Positions 21,907 through 29,715 of a DNA stretch of 52,793 bases are shown in pieces; position 1 is the first letter of the stretch; each line of letters opens with the position of its first letter. Below the pieces are notes generated by a model. The model was not told the origin of the DNA. It did no database searches and was given only the letters and a program-made list of their open reading frames with translations. Source of the stretch: a virus. A program made the translations under genes and the position numbers. The stretch lies in IMG/VR virus record IMGVR_UViG_3300032294_002470, positions 1 to 52,793 of that record. One strand, 5' to 3'.

Positions 21907-22434
21907 CTAATAATCATCAGGCTTATCAATTTTATCAACTGCCGCCTGTAATTCGGTCGAAAAGTCACCGACTATCTGTTTAAGCTGATTCGTATTATAT
22001 AGACTTATGAATCTATCGGAGAATGCCTTTAGCTCTTCGCCTTTCAAGTCTTTCCAGTTTTGTTGCCAATTTCCTGAGTACGCAATATCCGCGATAAGAT
22101 CTTCACTTGCTTCTTCTTTGAATCCGAAATCTGCAAGCTCAGCTGAAATATCATCACTAGGCGGATTCACTAGATCAATGATTTCGTCTCTGATCTCAAG
22201 ATTAGTTAATTGTATAACCTCATTTACTCCATATAACTGGTAATCCTCAACGAAATCAAATGAGACCGGTATTCCAACCTCTGGATCAGCCGATTCATGG
22301 TCCCATGTTAAGTCTACATCAAAGTAGTGAACATCGTAAATTTCACCGTCGATTATGAAAAGTTGCTCTTCTATCTCAACTCCATGAAGAGATTCATTTA
22401 TTGCTATGAATTCATTAAATTTCTTTAGTTTCAT
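21907..22434 (-). CDS. Capsid-targeted acidic protein, 175 aa
   Basis: Leader MKLKKFNEFIAINES. The body is strongly acidic with GEIYDVHYFDVDLTWDHES and a helical C terminus. Acidic internal proteins can act as DNA mimics, but no such motif is proved here. A late-type box lies 20 nt upstream. Confidence 0.7.
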   Translation of the reverse strand: MKLKKFNEFIAINESLHGVEIEEQLFIIDGEIYDVHYFDVDLTWDHESADPEVGIPVSFDFVEDYQLYGVNEVIQLTNLEIRDEIIDLVNPPSDDISAELADFGFKEEASEDLIADIAYSGNWQQNWKDLKGEELKAFSDRFISLYNTNQLKQIVGDFSTELQAAVDKIDKPDDY

Positions 22435-22454
22435 CCGATATTGCGGAATTTTTA

Positions 22455-22463
22455 TTATTTATT
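22455..22463 (-). promoter_or_regulatory. Late-type promoter box
   Basis: AATAAATAA on the minus strand, overlapping the stop of the upstream gene. Confidence 0.6.
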
Positions 22464-22722
22464 CCACCCGGTTTAAAACTTGAACCTGAATTGACATTCC
22501 ATCAGGATTCTTACTGACCTTGATGGTTGCCTCGGAGAATCCTCTAACAAAGAAAAGATCTTCAATTACCTCCTGTAAATCGTCAGGATAAACTTCCGGG
22601 TGTACCATACCCGGCTGGTAGGGATCATGTTCTAGCTTTTCTGTGAACTCTTCAACAAGCCGTGCAAGTTCAATGTCCCTTTGTTTTCGATTTTGTTCTG
22701 AACCTCTGATCATTTCCAACAT
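22459..22722 (-). CDS. Hypothetical protein, 87 aa
   Basis: An acidic soluble protein (MLEMIRGSEQNRKQ...) with a C-terminal beta strand (GMSIQVQVLNRVE). The start overlaps the end of the membrane protein gene upstream. Unknown family. Confidence 0.6.
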   Translation of the reverse strand: MLEMIRGSEQNRKQRDIELARLVEEFTEKLEHDPYQPGMVHPEVYPDDLQEVIEDLFFVRGFSEATIKVSKNPDGMSIQVQVLNRVE

Positions 22723-23048
22723 AATTGTATTGCGAGTATTGTGAGACCTAGCATAAGACAGATCACGGTTTTTAGACTAAGGCCTTCAGAGAACAGCCAT
22801 TGGGACATTATCGTGAATACTGTGATCCCAATTGAGAATCCTATTAATCTACTCGGCCAAATAAGACCGTCGAATGCCAACACGAAATTTTTTACTGAAT
22901 TCATAAAAAGCCAAGAAACTGGCAGTCCAAGTAGGATCAGCCAGTTTCTATGATTTTTTAACAGGTCCCATCTCATTGGCCCCTGTAGTTGAATGAATGT
23001 TAATACTTGAGCAATGAAGCCGTAAAGAAAACCTAGAAACAACTTCAT
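22710..23048 (-). CDS. Small membrane protein, 112 aa
   Basis: Four hydrophobic segments (about residues 3-20, 33-52, 66-84 and 92-110) with few charged residues. The topology resembles small four-TM transporters but no signature is present. It is coupled to the genes on both sides. Confidence 0.65.
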   Translation of the reverse strand: MKLFLGFLYGFIAQVLTFIQLQGPMRWDLLKNHRNWLILLGLPVSWLFMNSVKNFVLAFDGLIWPSRLIGFSIGITVFTIMSQWLFSEGLSLKTVICLMLGLTILAIQLCWK

Positions 23049-23737
23049 TAACCTATGTATTTAGCAAAATTAACGGCAGCTTTATAGGCATCTTCGTAAG
23101 AGTGAATTGTTTTACTTCCGCGTAATTTGAAAGGAATGTGGCCTACTGCCCATGTATTCAAAGTGAATTCTTCGTCCTTATGGTCAGAGCCGCTCTGTAA
23201 CCATTCGGTGTATTCGATTTGAAATTCTCCCAAGTGTTTCACGTAGTGTTTTTCAAGAGCAAACAGCTCATCATCATTTGGAACCCAACTTGCATCGAAT
23301 AACTTATCGCCCTTACCGAATGCACAAGCTCCACGATGAGAGTAACCTATCCACTGCTTTGCCTCCTTGCTCCATGCAGTATGAGGATGAGAACCTTTAG
23401 TTGATCGGAGTCCGTTATTGTAATACCACCAACCTTCTTCAATAGAGCCAACGTAGTGGCCGTCAGCGTTCATGCATGAATTGGTTAATGTGTACTCATT
23501 ATTTGGGCCAAACGTGTGAGTTTGGACCTTAAGGCCGGTGTTCTTTCTGATCAGGTCAATGCAATCGGGGTTTACTACTAAACCGTTCTCATCTCTGAAC
23601 GGTGTTATGCGGCTGACCAACTTGGTGAATCCAAGGTTTAGGTGAATTTTATTCAGCTTATCTTTTCCTGAATAGTGAGGAAACTTTTCAAACTTAAGTC
23701 TGATCTTTCCTAAATATGGTGTTGTGTTTTTAATCAT
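23048..23737 (-). CDS. Hypothetical phage protein, 229 aa
   Basis: A soluble basic protein with aromatic-rich segments (EEGWWYYNNGLRS, IGYSHRGACAFGKGD, LFDASWVPND). The IGYSHRGA...GKGD pattern recurs in uncharacterised proteins of large phages as I remember them. No enzyme motif is evident. Confidence 0.65.
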   Translation of the reverse strand: MIKNTTPYLGKIRLKFEKFPHYSGKDKLNKIHLNLGFTKLVSRITPFRDENGLVVNPDCIDLIRKNTGLKVQTHTFGPNNEYTLTNSCMNADGHYVGSIEEGWWYYNNGLRSTKGSHPHTAWSKEAKQWIGYSHRGACAFGKGDKLFDASWVPNDDELFALEKHYVKHLGEFQIEYTEWLQSGSDHKDEEFTLNTWAVGHIPFKLRGSKTIHSYEDAYKAAVNFAKYIG

Positions 23738-23760
23738 CGTTATTATTTAGTTTTATGTAG

Positions 23761-23845
23761 CGGAGAGGGAGGGATTCGAACCCCCGTTAGAGTTACCTAA
23801 AACGGTTTTCAAGACCGCCGCGTTCAACCGCTCTGCCACCTCTCC
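23761..23845 (-). tRNA. tRNA-Ser(TGA)
   Basis: Class II tRNA with acceptor GGAGAGG/CCTCTCC, anticodon loop CTTGAAA and a long variable arm. It stands alone, 3.2 kb from the main cluster, and is fully canonical. Confidence 0.93.
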
Positions 23846-23850
23846 GTTGA

Positions 23851-24030
23851 TTAAATTCCTCTTTCGATTTCTTGTTGAAGAATGTTAATCGTTGTTTCAA
23901 TGAGATCTTGATTATGGAACTCCTTGACTTCTTTAATTTGATCGTAACCAAGGACAGCCTTTACGGTTTGACCGTCCTTAGTTAATGATACAATTATTTC
24001 AATTTTTTCTGCTGAATTACTACTTGACAT
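23851..24030 (-). CDS. Small hypothetical protein, 59 aa
   Basis: The frame [20 protein letters not shown]... is acidic and helical. Its ATG overlaps the last codons of the SPFH gene (11 nt), which indicates coupling. Confidence 0.6.
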   Translation of the reverse strand: MSSSNSAEKIEIIVSLTKDGQTVKAVLGYDQIKEVKEFHNQDLIETTINILQQEIERGI

Positions 24031-24856
24031 TGTACATCATGTTTGTACCAGCTCCCAATTGGGTGGTCGGTAATGTACCGTTCCATTTCTCAATCCACAT
24101 TTGCTGTAAGAGCATTGGAGTGATTGCGGATTGCTTAAGTCTATAAGATTCTGCCTCAGCCTTTGAAGTTGCTAGCATGGCTTGAGCATTACCTTCGGCT
24201 GTCGCTACTTTGATCTTGGCTTGAGCCTCAGCTGTTTTTACCTGATTCTCTGCAGTTAGCGCAGCTTGAACCGCATTGTTCTTTGCCTCAATAGCTTTCT
24301 TAAATGTTTCAGGATAGCCTAAGTTCGAGGTCAATTGACTTATTGTGAAACCCTCGTTAAGAAGATCTGTGTCTAATTTAGATCTCACCTTAGTCTCAAA
24401 GGTTTGACGATTAGAGATAAGCTCCTCAGCTGTGTAGGCATTAGCCGTCATACGGAAAGCATCGTATATTGTAGTCTTTAAGAAACCTTCTTCAATGGAT
24501 TCTAGGGTTCTACGATACTTGCTAAAGATTGCTGGCACCTTGTCTCGTTGAACCGAGTAGTTTATGATTGGGCTCACGTGAAATTCGCTACCGTCTTTGG
24601 AATTAACCACGAAAGAATTATCTTCTGTGTATTCCTTGTGTTGAATGTAGGTTGGGAACTCGTAAATTTTGGTTGAGATCGGGTTATAGAATACCCAGCC
24701 TGTGCACTCGGTGATGTCTCCAACGCCCTTACCGGTTCCATACAGGTTTACTCTGACTCCGACGTGTCCAGCGTCGATACGTTCGCATGAGTTCATCAAT
24801 AGAGTCAATGCGGTAAAAAAGCCGATTGCGGCTAAGATTAATTTTCCTTTGTTCAT
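24020..24856 (-). CDS. SPFH/band-7 (prohibitin-like) membrane protein, 278 aa
   Basis: An N-terminal hydrophobic segment (residues 5-22) ends in NSCERI, possibly a lipobox. The SPFH domain follows (AGHVGVRVNLYG, GWVFYNP, FPTYIQ). A long Ala/Glu-rich helix (residues 185-240, KTAEAQAKIKVATAEGNAQA) is typical of HflK/C-like proteins. Cellular relatives hold FtsH protease in membrane rings. A phage copy may regulate host membrane proteolysis; this is inference. Confidence 0.85.
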   Translation of the reverse strand: MNKGKLILAAIGFFTALTLLMNSCERIDAGHVGVRVNLYGTGKGVGDITECTGWVFYNPISTKIYEFPTYIQHKEYTEDNSFVVNSKDGSEFHVSPIINYSVQRDKVPAIFSKYRRTLESIEEGFLKTTIYDAFRMTANAYTAEELISNRQTFETKVRSKLDTDLLNEGFTISQLTSNLGYPETFKKAIEAKNNAVQAALTAENQVKTAEAQAKIKVATAEGNAQAMLATSKAEAESYRLKQSAITPMLLQQMWIEKWNGTLPTTQLGAGTNMMYNVK

Positions 24857-24885
24857 GTATATTTGTTTTTAAAATGTTGACTAAA

Positions 24886-25110
24886 TTATTCTGGATCCTC
24901 CGTTTGATTAAACTTCTTTTCGATCCATTCTCCCACCTTTTTCCAAATGTAAGTTCCTGATAGAAAAGCAATTCCAGTAAAGGCTAGAATTCCAAGCCAA
25001 AATAGCGGAGTGCTAGGTTGATTCATTAGCCAAAAGGCCAAGTGAATTGATTCGAAACCTATAGCTAAGCATAGGACGAATATTGCGATTTGTTTGATTT
25101 TATTCTTCAT
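24886..25110 (-). CDS. Two-TM membrane protein, 74 aa
   Basis: Hydrophobic segments at about residues 7-29 and 36-56 and an acidic C terminus. It is upstream of the SPFH gene, with a promoter box directly before it. Confidence 0.65.
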   Translation of the reverse strand: MKNKIKQIAIFVLCLAIGFESIHLAFWLMNQPSTPLFWLGILAFTGIAFLSGTYIWKKVGEWIEKKFNQTEDPE

Positions 25111-25114
25111 ACGG

Positions 25115-25124
25115 TTATTATACT
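25115..25124 (-). promoter_or_regulatory. Early-type promoter box
   Basis: AGTATAATAA on the minus strand, 4 nt upstream of the two-TM gene. It could also serve the SPFH gene. Confidence 0.55.
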
Positions 25125-25801
25125 AAATCTTGAGAATTTGGTTCAACGTCTATCGTGTATGGAGTTTCGTATCGAAGTTCGTACTTTAACGTAACCATTG
25201 ATGCATTTATGAAAACTGTTCCATCGATCTCTTCCTTGCCTCTAGCCTCATGAATGTGGCCAAAGACATGAACTTTAGGTTTTACTTGCTTGACCTTATT
25301 CAATAGAGTCGGACAGCCGACATGGTCACGATCGTATTCGGTGAAATCTAATATTCCATTTGGCGGGCCGTGAGTTATCAAGACATCGATGCCTTCTGGA
25401 ATCAAGTCCCAATGCGGTTTAATTTCATGTGGATATCGATTGAATGCCCAGTTATGAAAGTACGGCGTGATTGGACTACCCCAAAACTTTATGCCCTCAA
25501 TTGTTACTCCGCTATCGTTTAGATAAGTAATTCCCGGATACTCAGCAATCAAGGCCGCAACCTCCTCAGGTTTGGCCACTTCAAAAAAGAAGTCATGATT
25601 GCCTGAGATTAGAATCTTATGAGCGTACGGTAATTTACTAAACCAGTCAAGAAACTGTCGAATCTCAGATTCGGTGCCTCGACCGCTAACGTTGCCTGCG
25701 TGCACCAAAATCGGGCCTCCTGGTAGAAGATCATTCATGTCTCTGCGGTCCTGAGCATCTCTCACCAGCCAGTGAGTGTCAGATATGAAAGTTATTTGCA
25801 T
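25118..25801 (-). CDS. Calcineurin-like metallophosphoesterase, 227 aa
   Basis: Motifs FISDTHW, HAGNVSG (GN instead of the usual GD), LISGNHDFFF, LITHGPPNG and HVFGHIHEA resemble MPPED-type phosphoesterases. The Asp-to-Asn change in the second motif may alter metal binding, as noted for some MPPED proteins. The substrate is unknown. It overlaps the thioredoxin gene by one base. Confidence 0.85.
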   Translation of the reverse strand: MQITFISDTHWLVRDAQDRRDMNDLLPGGPILVHAGNVSGRGTESEIRQFLDWFSKLPYAHKILISGNHDFFFEVAKPEEVAALIAEYPGITYLNDSGVTIEGIKFWGSPITPYFHNWAFNRYPHEIKPHWDLIPEGIDVLITHGPPNGILDFTEYDRDHVGCPTLLNKVKQVKPKVHVFGHIHEARGKEEIDGTVFINASMVTLKYELRYETPYTIDVEPNSQDLV

Positions 25802-26076
25802 TAGTCTTTCAGATTTTCGATTATTTCTTTAATTTTAGCATGAGGTAGAATTCCGGTTCTACGATCAACCTCATCCCCGTTCTTTTCAAATACTAGCGTA
25901 GGAATCGAACGAATTCCAAACTTGGCTGCAATTTCCGAGTCTTCATCGACGTTCACCTTTTTGATTTGAACTTCGCTATCCGGAACATTATATTCCTCTG
26001 CTAGTTTTTCAATTGTTGGCATTAGCATTGTGCAAGGGCCACACCATGGAGCCCAGTAGTCAGTTACGGTTATCAT
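25801..26076 (-). CDS. Thioredoxin, 91 aa
   Basis: The active site WAPWCGPC is at residues 8-15, with the cis-Pro in IRSIPTLVFEKNG. Phage thioredoxins reduce ribonucleotide reductase or serve as protein partners. It overlaps the upstream zinc-ribbon gene by 4 nt. Confidence 0.92.
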   Translation of the reverse strand: MITVTDYWAPWCGPCTMLMPTIEKLAEEYNVPDSEVQIKKVNVDEDSEIAAKFGIRSIPTLVFEKNGDEVDRRTGILPHAKIKEIIENLKD

Positions 26077-26300
26077 TTAATTTGATTTTTTTGATCCTTT
26101 AATTGGAATTGTTCGTTTACGTGATTGCAGTTCGAGCATGCAAACGCAGGAATTGGCACGATCATGTCTTCCGGAGCACCGGTCAATAATCGAGAAATAC
26201 GTCTAAGGTAAGTAACCTCCTTGAATGTTTGGCTTCCGCACTCGTCACAGACAATTGCTGTTGAGTTTTCCAAGCCAACCTTAATGTTAGATTGATCCAT
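26073..26300 (-). CDS. Zinc-ribbon protein, 75 aa
   Basis: CDECGSQTF and FACSNCNHV give two CxxC knuckles spaced about 35 residues. The middle, RISRLLTGAPEDMIVPIP, is typical of small phage zinc-ribbon proteins next to thioredoxin. The role is unknown. Confidence 0.75.
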   Translation of the reverse strand: MDQSNIKVGLENSTAIVCDECGSQTFKEVTYLRRISRLLTGAPEDMIVPIPAFACSNCNHVNEQFQLKDQKNQIK

Positions 26301-26395
26301 GAATAGAATTTTAGACTATTCTACTCAATTTCCCTCAATTGGTTTAGTTGTGGGCATCTTTTTTACGACTTTTTTGTCATTTATATAAAACAACT

Positions 26396-26419
26396 CTGCC
26401 CGAACCTAGGTTCGGGCAG
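26396..26419 (-). terminator. Strong 24-bp palindrome, terminator-like
   Basis: CTGCCCGAACCT/AGGTTCGGGCAG is a perfect palindrome about 26 nt after the small lipoprotein gene. A T-rich tract follows on the minus strand after about 10 nt. It is a probable terminator. Confidence 0.6.
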
Positions 26420-26444
26420 AAATAGTCGTAAAAAGTTTAACTGA

Positions 26445-26618
26445 TTACTCTGAGCAACAAGCAGTATCGGCCTTGATACTAGTAGTATCAACTGCAGTTG
26501 CAGTCGTGTCAACCTGTGTAGTGTCTTGGCTAGTTGAAGTTGCCTCAGTCGTAGTATTTTGACAGCTTGTCAAAGCTACAGCGAAGATCATTGCGATCGC
26601 GAAAAATAGATTTTTCAT
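26445..26618 (-). CDS. Small Thr-rich lipoprotein, 57 aa
   Basis: The signal MKNLFFAIAMIFAVALTSCQ has a clear lipobox LTSC. The mature chain is almost only Thr, Ser, Asp and Ala and ends DTACCSE. A short surface lipoprotein of this type may act in superinfection exclusion (inference). Confidence 0.7.
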   Translation of the reverse strand: MKNLFFAIAMIFAVALTSCQNTTTEATSTSQDTTQVDTTATAVDTTSIKADTACCSE

Positions 26619-26649
26619 GTCTGTGTGTATTTTTTTATTTTAAAGATAT

Positions 26650-26659
26650 TTATTATACT
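26650..26659 (-). promoter_or_regulatory. Early-type promoter box
   Basis: AGTATAATAA on the minus strand, 31 nt upstream of the Thr-rich lipoprotein gene. Confidence 0.55.
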
Positions 26660-27029
26660 ACTTTTTAGGTCGAAGTTTCCCTAGAACGAATCTACGAGCC
26701 TCAAGTTTATCTCTTTTAGCTCGATTATTGCATGTTATCTCATAGGGATGATTCTCGTAACTGTTTCGATATTCTAGGTATTTGCACATGTCCTGAGTAA
26801 AATGAGTGTATTCATGAATCACAGTCCCACACCATTCTAATAGAGAGCGATGGTTCTTTGGATTAATCACAATCTCGTTAGGATAAGGAAAATATTGACC
26901 TAGACTATCAAGCGTTAAATCTAATCTAATTTTTAGAGTCTTAATGTTTTGATAATGACTTGGTCCGTATTTTTCTTTACACCAATTGAGAAGAAGACTT
27001 GCGCTTCGCTTATTAATGTAGGGGCTCAT
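26658..27029 (-). CDS. HExxH metallopeptidase-like protein, 123 aa
   Basis: VIHEYTHFTQD carries the HExxH zinc motif, and YENHPYEITCNNRAKR could give the third ligand, as in SprT-like proteins. An upstream Met at 27062 is in frame, but a late-type promoter (27037-27045) lies between the two. I therefore prefer the start at 27029 (MSPYINKRS), making the message nearly leaderless. The target is unknown. Confidence 0.75.
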   Translation of the reverse strand: MSPYINKRSASLLLNWCKEKYGPSHYQNIKTLKIRLDLTLDSLGQYFPYPNEIVINPKNHRSLLEWCGTVIHEYTHFTQDMCKYLEYRNSYENHPYEITCNNRAKRDKLEARRFVLGKLRPKK

Positions 27030-27036
27030 ACCGGGT

Positions 27037-27045
27037 TTATTTATT
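27037..27045 (-). promoter_or_regulatory. Late-type promoter box
   Basis: AATAAATAA on the minus strand, 7 nt before Met 27029 of the metallopeptidase gene. It is one half of a divergent pair with the box at 27071-27079. Confidence 0.55.
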
Positions 27046-27070
27046 AGACCGTTTAGGTCCATGCAGTTCT

Positions 27071-27079
27071 AATAAATAA
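27071..27079 (+). promoter_or_regulatory. Late-type promoter box for endolysin
   Basis: AATAAATAA on the plus strand, 17 nt upstream of the endolysin ATG. It is the only plus-strand late box found. Confidence 0.6.
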
Positions 27080-27096
27080 CAAAAAAAATCATACTT

Positions 27097-27921
27097 ATGT
27101 TACTAAAAAATGGATCTTCAGGAGCTGAAGTTAAACAGCTTCAGGAAAAACTTGGTCTTACAGCAGACGGTCAATTTGGACCAGGCACTGAGGCTAAGGT
27201 AAAAGAATGGCAAGCTGCTAACGGCCTATCTGCTGATGGTATTGTCGGCCCAGCCTCTTGGTCAAAATTAATGGGAGCAGCCCCAGCTCAAGCAGCAGCC
27301 CCAGTTGCAATCCCAGCTAGTAATTTTAAACTAGCTAATCTAAAAGGTCATATCCCTGAGGCAGTTATTGCTCAAATCCCGGACACAGCCGCTAAATTCA
27401 ATATTACAACCCCATTGCGTTTAGCTCATTTCTTGGCACAATGTGGTCATGAATCAGCTGGATTTAAAGCTGTATCTGAAAATTTAAACTATTCTGCAGA
27501 TGGATTAGTTAAAATATTTGGAAAGTATTTCAACGCATCAACAGCAGCAGGTTATGCTCGTAACCCTGAAAAGATTGCAAACAAAGTATACTCATCAAGA
27601 ATGGGTAATGGAAATGAAGCATCTGGTGAGGGTTGGAAACATAGAGGTCGTGGATACATCCAATTAACTGGTAAAGACAACTACAAAGCATTTGATGCAA
27701 CGGTAGAAGACGATATCTTAGCAAACCCAGATCTAGTAGCTACTAAATATCCTTTAGCATCAGCTGCATTCTTCTTTAACAAAAACGGATTGTGGGCTAT
27801 TTGTGATAAAGGAGCCGACGATGCTACCGTGACGGCTGTTACTAAACGAGTTAACGGCGGAACTATCGGATTGGCTGATCGCTTAAAACACTTTAAAGAG
27901 TATTACGCGCTATTAAAATAA
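27097..27921 (+). CDS. Endolysin: PG-binding domain plus GH19 hydrolase, 274 aa
   Basis: Residues 1-60 are a peptidoglycan-binding_1 domain (GSSGAEVKQLQEKLGL, DGQFGPGTE, DGIVGPASW). A Pro/Ala linker follows. Residues about 85-270 are a GH19 chitinase-like lysozyme with catalytic Glu at about 119 (AQCGHESAGF) and GRGYIQLTG. It cleaves glycan strands at lysis. It is one of very few plus-strand genes, with its own late promoter and terminator. Confidence 0.92.
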   Translation: MLLKNGSSGAEVKQLQEKLGLTADGQFGPGTEAKVKEWQAANGLSADGIVGPASWSKLMGAAPAQAAAPVAIPASNFKLANLKGHIPEAVIAQIPDTAAKFNITTPLRLAHFLAQCGHESAGFKAVSENLNYSADGLVKIFGKYFNASTAAGYARNPEKIANKVYSSRMGNGNEASGEGWKHRGRGYIQLTGKDNYKAFDATVEDDILANPDLVATKYPLASAAFFFNKNGLWAICDKGADDATVTAVTKRVNGGTIGLADRLKHFKEYYALLK

Positions 27922-27931
27922 CGATTAGGCA

Positions 27932-28096
27932 ATGCCAGCACAACCACAACCGAGGAGAATAATACCAGCGAAAGCAGTTGGAGAAATATTTACAGCGTTA
28001 AGCAAAAGACAATCTAATTGGCTACTTTGCAACGGTTCGACTTACGATGTTGCGACCTACATAGTCGTTGCTTCAGTTGGAAATTACATTGTCTAA
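27932..28096 (+). CDS. Mini-ORF with tail-collar-like motif, 54 aa
   Basis: The basic N terminus (MPAQPQPRRIIPAKA) is followed by SNWLLCNGSTYDVATYIVVA, the start of a phage tail-collar domain (W-L-L-C-D/N-G-S). Only about 25 residues of the collar are present. It may be a small tail-tip protein or a remnant of a fibre gene. It lies 10 nt after the endolysin stop. Confidence 0.55.
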   Translation: MPAQPQPRRIIPAKAVGEIFTALSKRQSNWLLCNGSTYDVATYIVVASVGNYIV

Positions 28097-28119
28097 TTTG
28101 CTCAAAAATGTCGCTTTGA

Positions 28120-28296
28120 CTATTTAAACTCAATGGAGTTTTTCTCAATGAATTCAATGAAAGCAGCTTCGGCTGCTTTTTTTGTCGTAAAAGGACCATC
28201 AACCAGGATTTGGTCAAATGCAGTTGGATCAGTTACTTCAAATTCTCCGTTAAGTGTTTCATAAATGAAAGAGTCTAGGATTTCTTGGGTTATCAT
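28120..28296 (-). CDS. Small acidic protein, 58 aa
   Basis: The frame MITQEILDSFIYETL... is acidic and helical. It is 5 nt downstream of the PRPP synthetase gene. The endolysin terminator hairpin lies inside it on the other strand. No family is recognised. Confidence 0.55.
   Translation of the reverse strand: MITQEILDSFIYETLNGEFEVTDPTAFDQILVDGPFTTKKAAEAAFIEFIEKNSIEFK
28160..28183 (+). terminator. Rho-independent terminator of the endolysin unit
   Basis: AAGCAGC-TTCG-GCTGCTT followed by TTTTT: a perfect stem with a stable TTCG tetraloop and U-run on the plus strand, 64 nt after the mini-ORF. Confidence 0.8.
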
Positions 28297-28300
28297 GTGA

Positions 28301-29254
28301 CTATATTTTTGCTAAGTGATTGTCCATTGAGATTGAATTAACTATTGCTTCGATTGCAGCTGCAATTGCTGGAGCACAGCTTACGACCTGGATCTTGGGA
28401 TTCGAGATTTGCTCAATGGTGTCAGTAATGATTAGCTTGTCAAGATCAGTTGAACCTGCAATTCTTTCGTGACCGACTCCTGAGAGTACTCCATGCGAGA
28501 TTACGGCAGTTACCTTTTTTGCACCGCCTTCTTTTAAGAGTCGAGCTGCATTAACTAAGGTTCCACCGGTGTCTATCATATCATCAACTAAGATCACGTG
28601 GCGATCCTTAACGTCTCCAATTAGGTCCATTCTCTCAATTGAGTTGGGTTTATCTCTTAATTTTGATAGCATTGCAAAATGAGTGTCCGCGAACTTATGT
28701 AGAAACTTCTGATAAAAACGGCTTGCTCTTTTTACTCCACCTGCATCTGGTGAACAGATACAATAATCATCAGTGGCGATTGTCCTAATGAATGGAGCGA
28801 ATGCTACATGGCCAGGAATCATGTTTACTGGAATGTCAAAGAAACCTTGAATCTGTTCTGCATGAAGATCAATTGAAATGATTCGGCTTGCTCCAGCCGT
28901 TTGTAAAAGATCGGCCATTAATTTTGCACCGATTGCTCCGCGCATGCCTTCCTTACGGTCCTGTCTTGAGTAGCCGAAGTATGGCAATACTACTATTACT
29001 TCAGAAACGGATGCACGTTTTGCCGCATCAATTGAGAGTAATAGGGTCAGCATTTTTTCAGAAGAGGTTGTGCTTGAGACCAGGAAAACCTTCTTGTCCC
29101 TAACCGACTCCATGAATTGTGGGCTAATCTCGCCATCAGAAAAGGTGTCCACCTTAAATTTGCCTAGGATTTGATCGTAGTTGTCAGCGTCCAATTGGAT
29201 TGCGATGTTTGTGGCCAGATTAGAGCCATCGATTGAGAAAATTTTATAATTCAT
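28301..29254 (-). CDS. prs: Ribose-phosphate pyrophosphokinase, 317 aa
   Basis: This makes PRPP from ribose 5-phosphate and ATP. LPYFGYSRQDRK, IDLHAEQIQGFF and the PRPP loop VILVDDMIDTGGTL are all present, and length matches cellular enzymes. Phage copies feed nucleotide or NAD synthesis. It overlaps the thioesterase gene start by one base. Confidence 0.93.
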   Translation of the reverse strand: MNYKIFSIDGSNLATNIAIQLDADNYDQILGKFKVDTFSDGEISPQFMESVRDKKVFLVSSTTSSEKMLTLLLSIDAAKRASVSEVIVVLPYFGYSRQDRKEGMRGAIGAKLMADLLQTAGASRIISIDLHAEQIQGFFDIPVNMIPGHVAFAPFIRTIATDDYCICSPDAGGVKRASRFYQKFLHKFADTHFAMLSKLRDKPNSIERMDLIGDVKDRHVILVDDMIDTGGTLVNAARLLKEGGAKKVTAVISHGVLSGVGHERIAGSTDLDKLIITDTIEQISNPKIQVVSCAPAIAAAIEAIVNSISMDNHLAKI

Positions 29255-29715
29255 TATTGCTTTTTAGAATGAGTTTTCTTTGTAATCATTTCTTCTGGCG
29301 TGAGCAGTGCTCTGCCGTATTCTTTCATGCGCTCAATGTATCTCTCCTTGACTCTTTCACTAATCGCAAGCGGTGTACCTTCATCGTCAATTCTTACGAA
29401 CTTGATATTGGTATGAGTGACCACTGTCTGAAGTCCAGTGTAAACGTTGTGCTTACGAACCTCAATGTAGAGAGTAACTGAGGTTTTTCCGAAATCCTTG
29501 ACCTCACCGTAAACTTTTAGGATATTACCGACCTTTACTGGTTTTGCAAAGATGAGCTCATCTATTTTTAGGGTAACGACTCTCTGAGTATCGCAGATTT
29601 GAGATGCGTAGCTAGCAGAGGCATCGTCTATTACTGAAAGGATTAGTCCGCCGAACATGGTATCATGAACTCCGATCTCGCTCTGTTTACAAATATGAGT
29701 TGTAATAAGTTCCAT
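29254..29715 (-). CDS. Hotdog-fold acyl-CoA thioesterase (YciA-like), 153 aa
   Basis: MFGGLILSVIDDASASYA holds the catalytic Asp helix of YciA/BACH-type thioesterases, and RVVTLKIDELIFAKPVKVGN follows in the usual order. It should cleave acyl-CoA. It is rare in phages; one may think of lipid remodelling or CoA recycling (inference). Confidence 0.82.
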   Translation of the reverse strand: MELITTHICKQSEIGVHDTMFGGLILSVIDDASASYASQICDTQRVVTLKIDELIFAKPVKVGNILKVYGEVKDFGKTSVTLYIEVRKHNVYTGLQTVVTHTNIKFVRIDDEGTPLAISERVKERYIERMKEYGRALLTPEEMITKKTHSKKQ

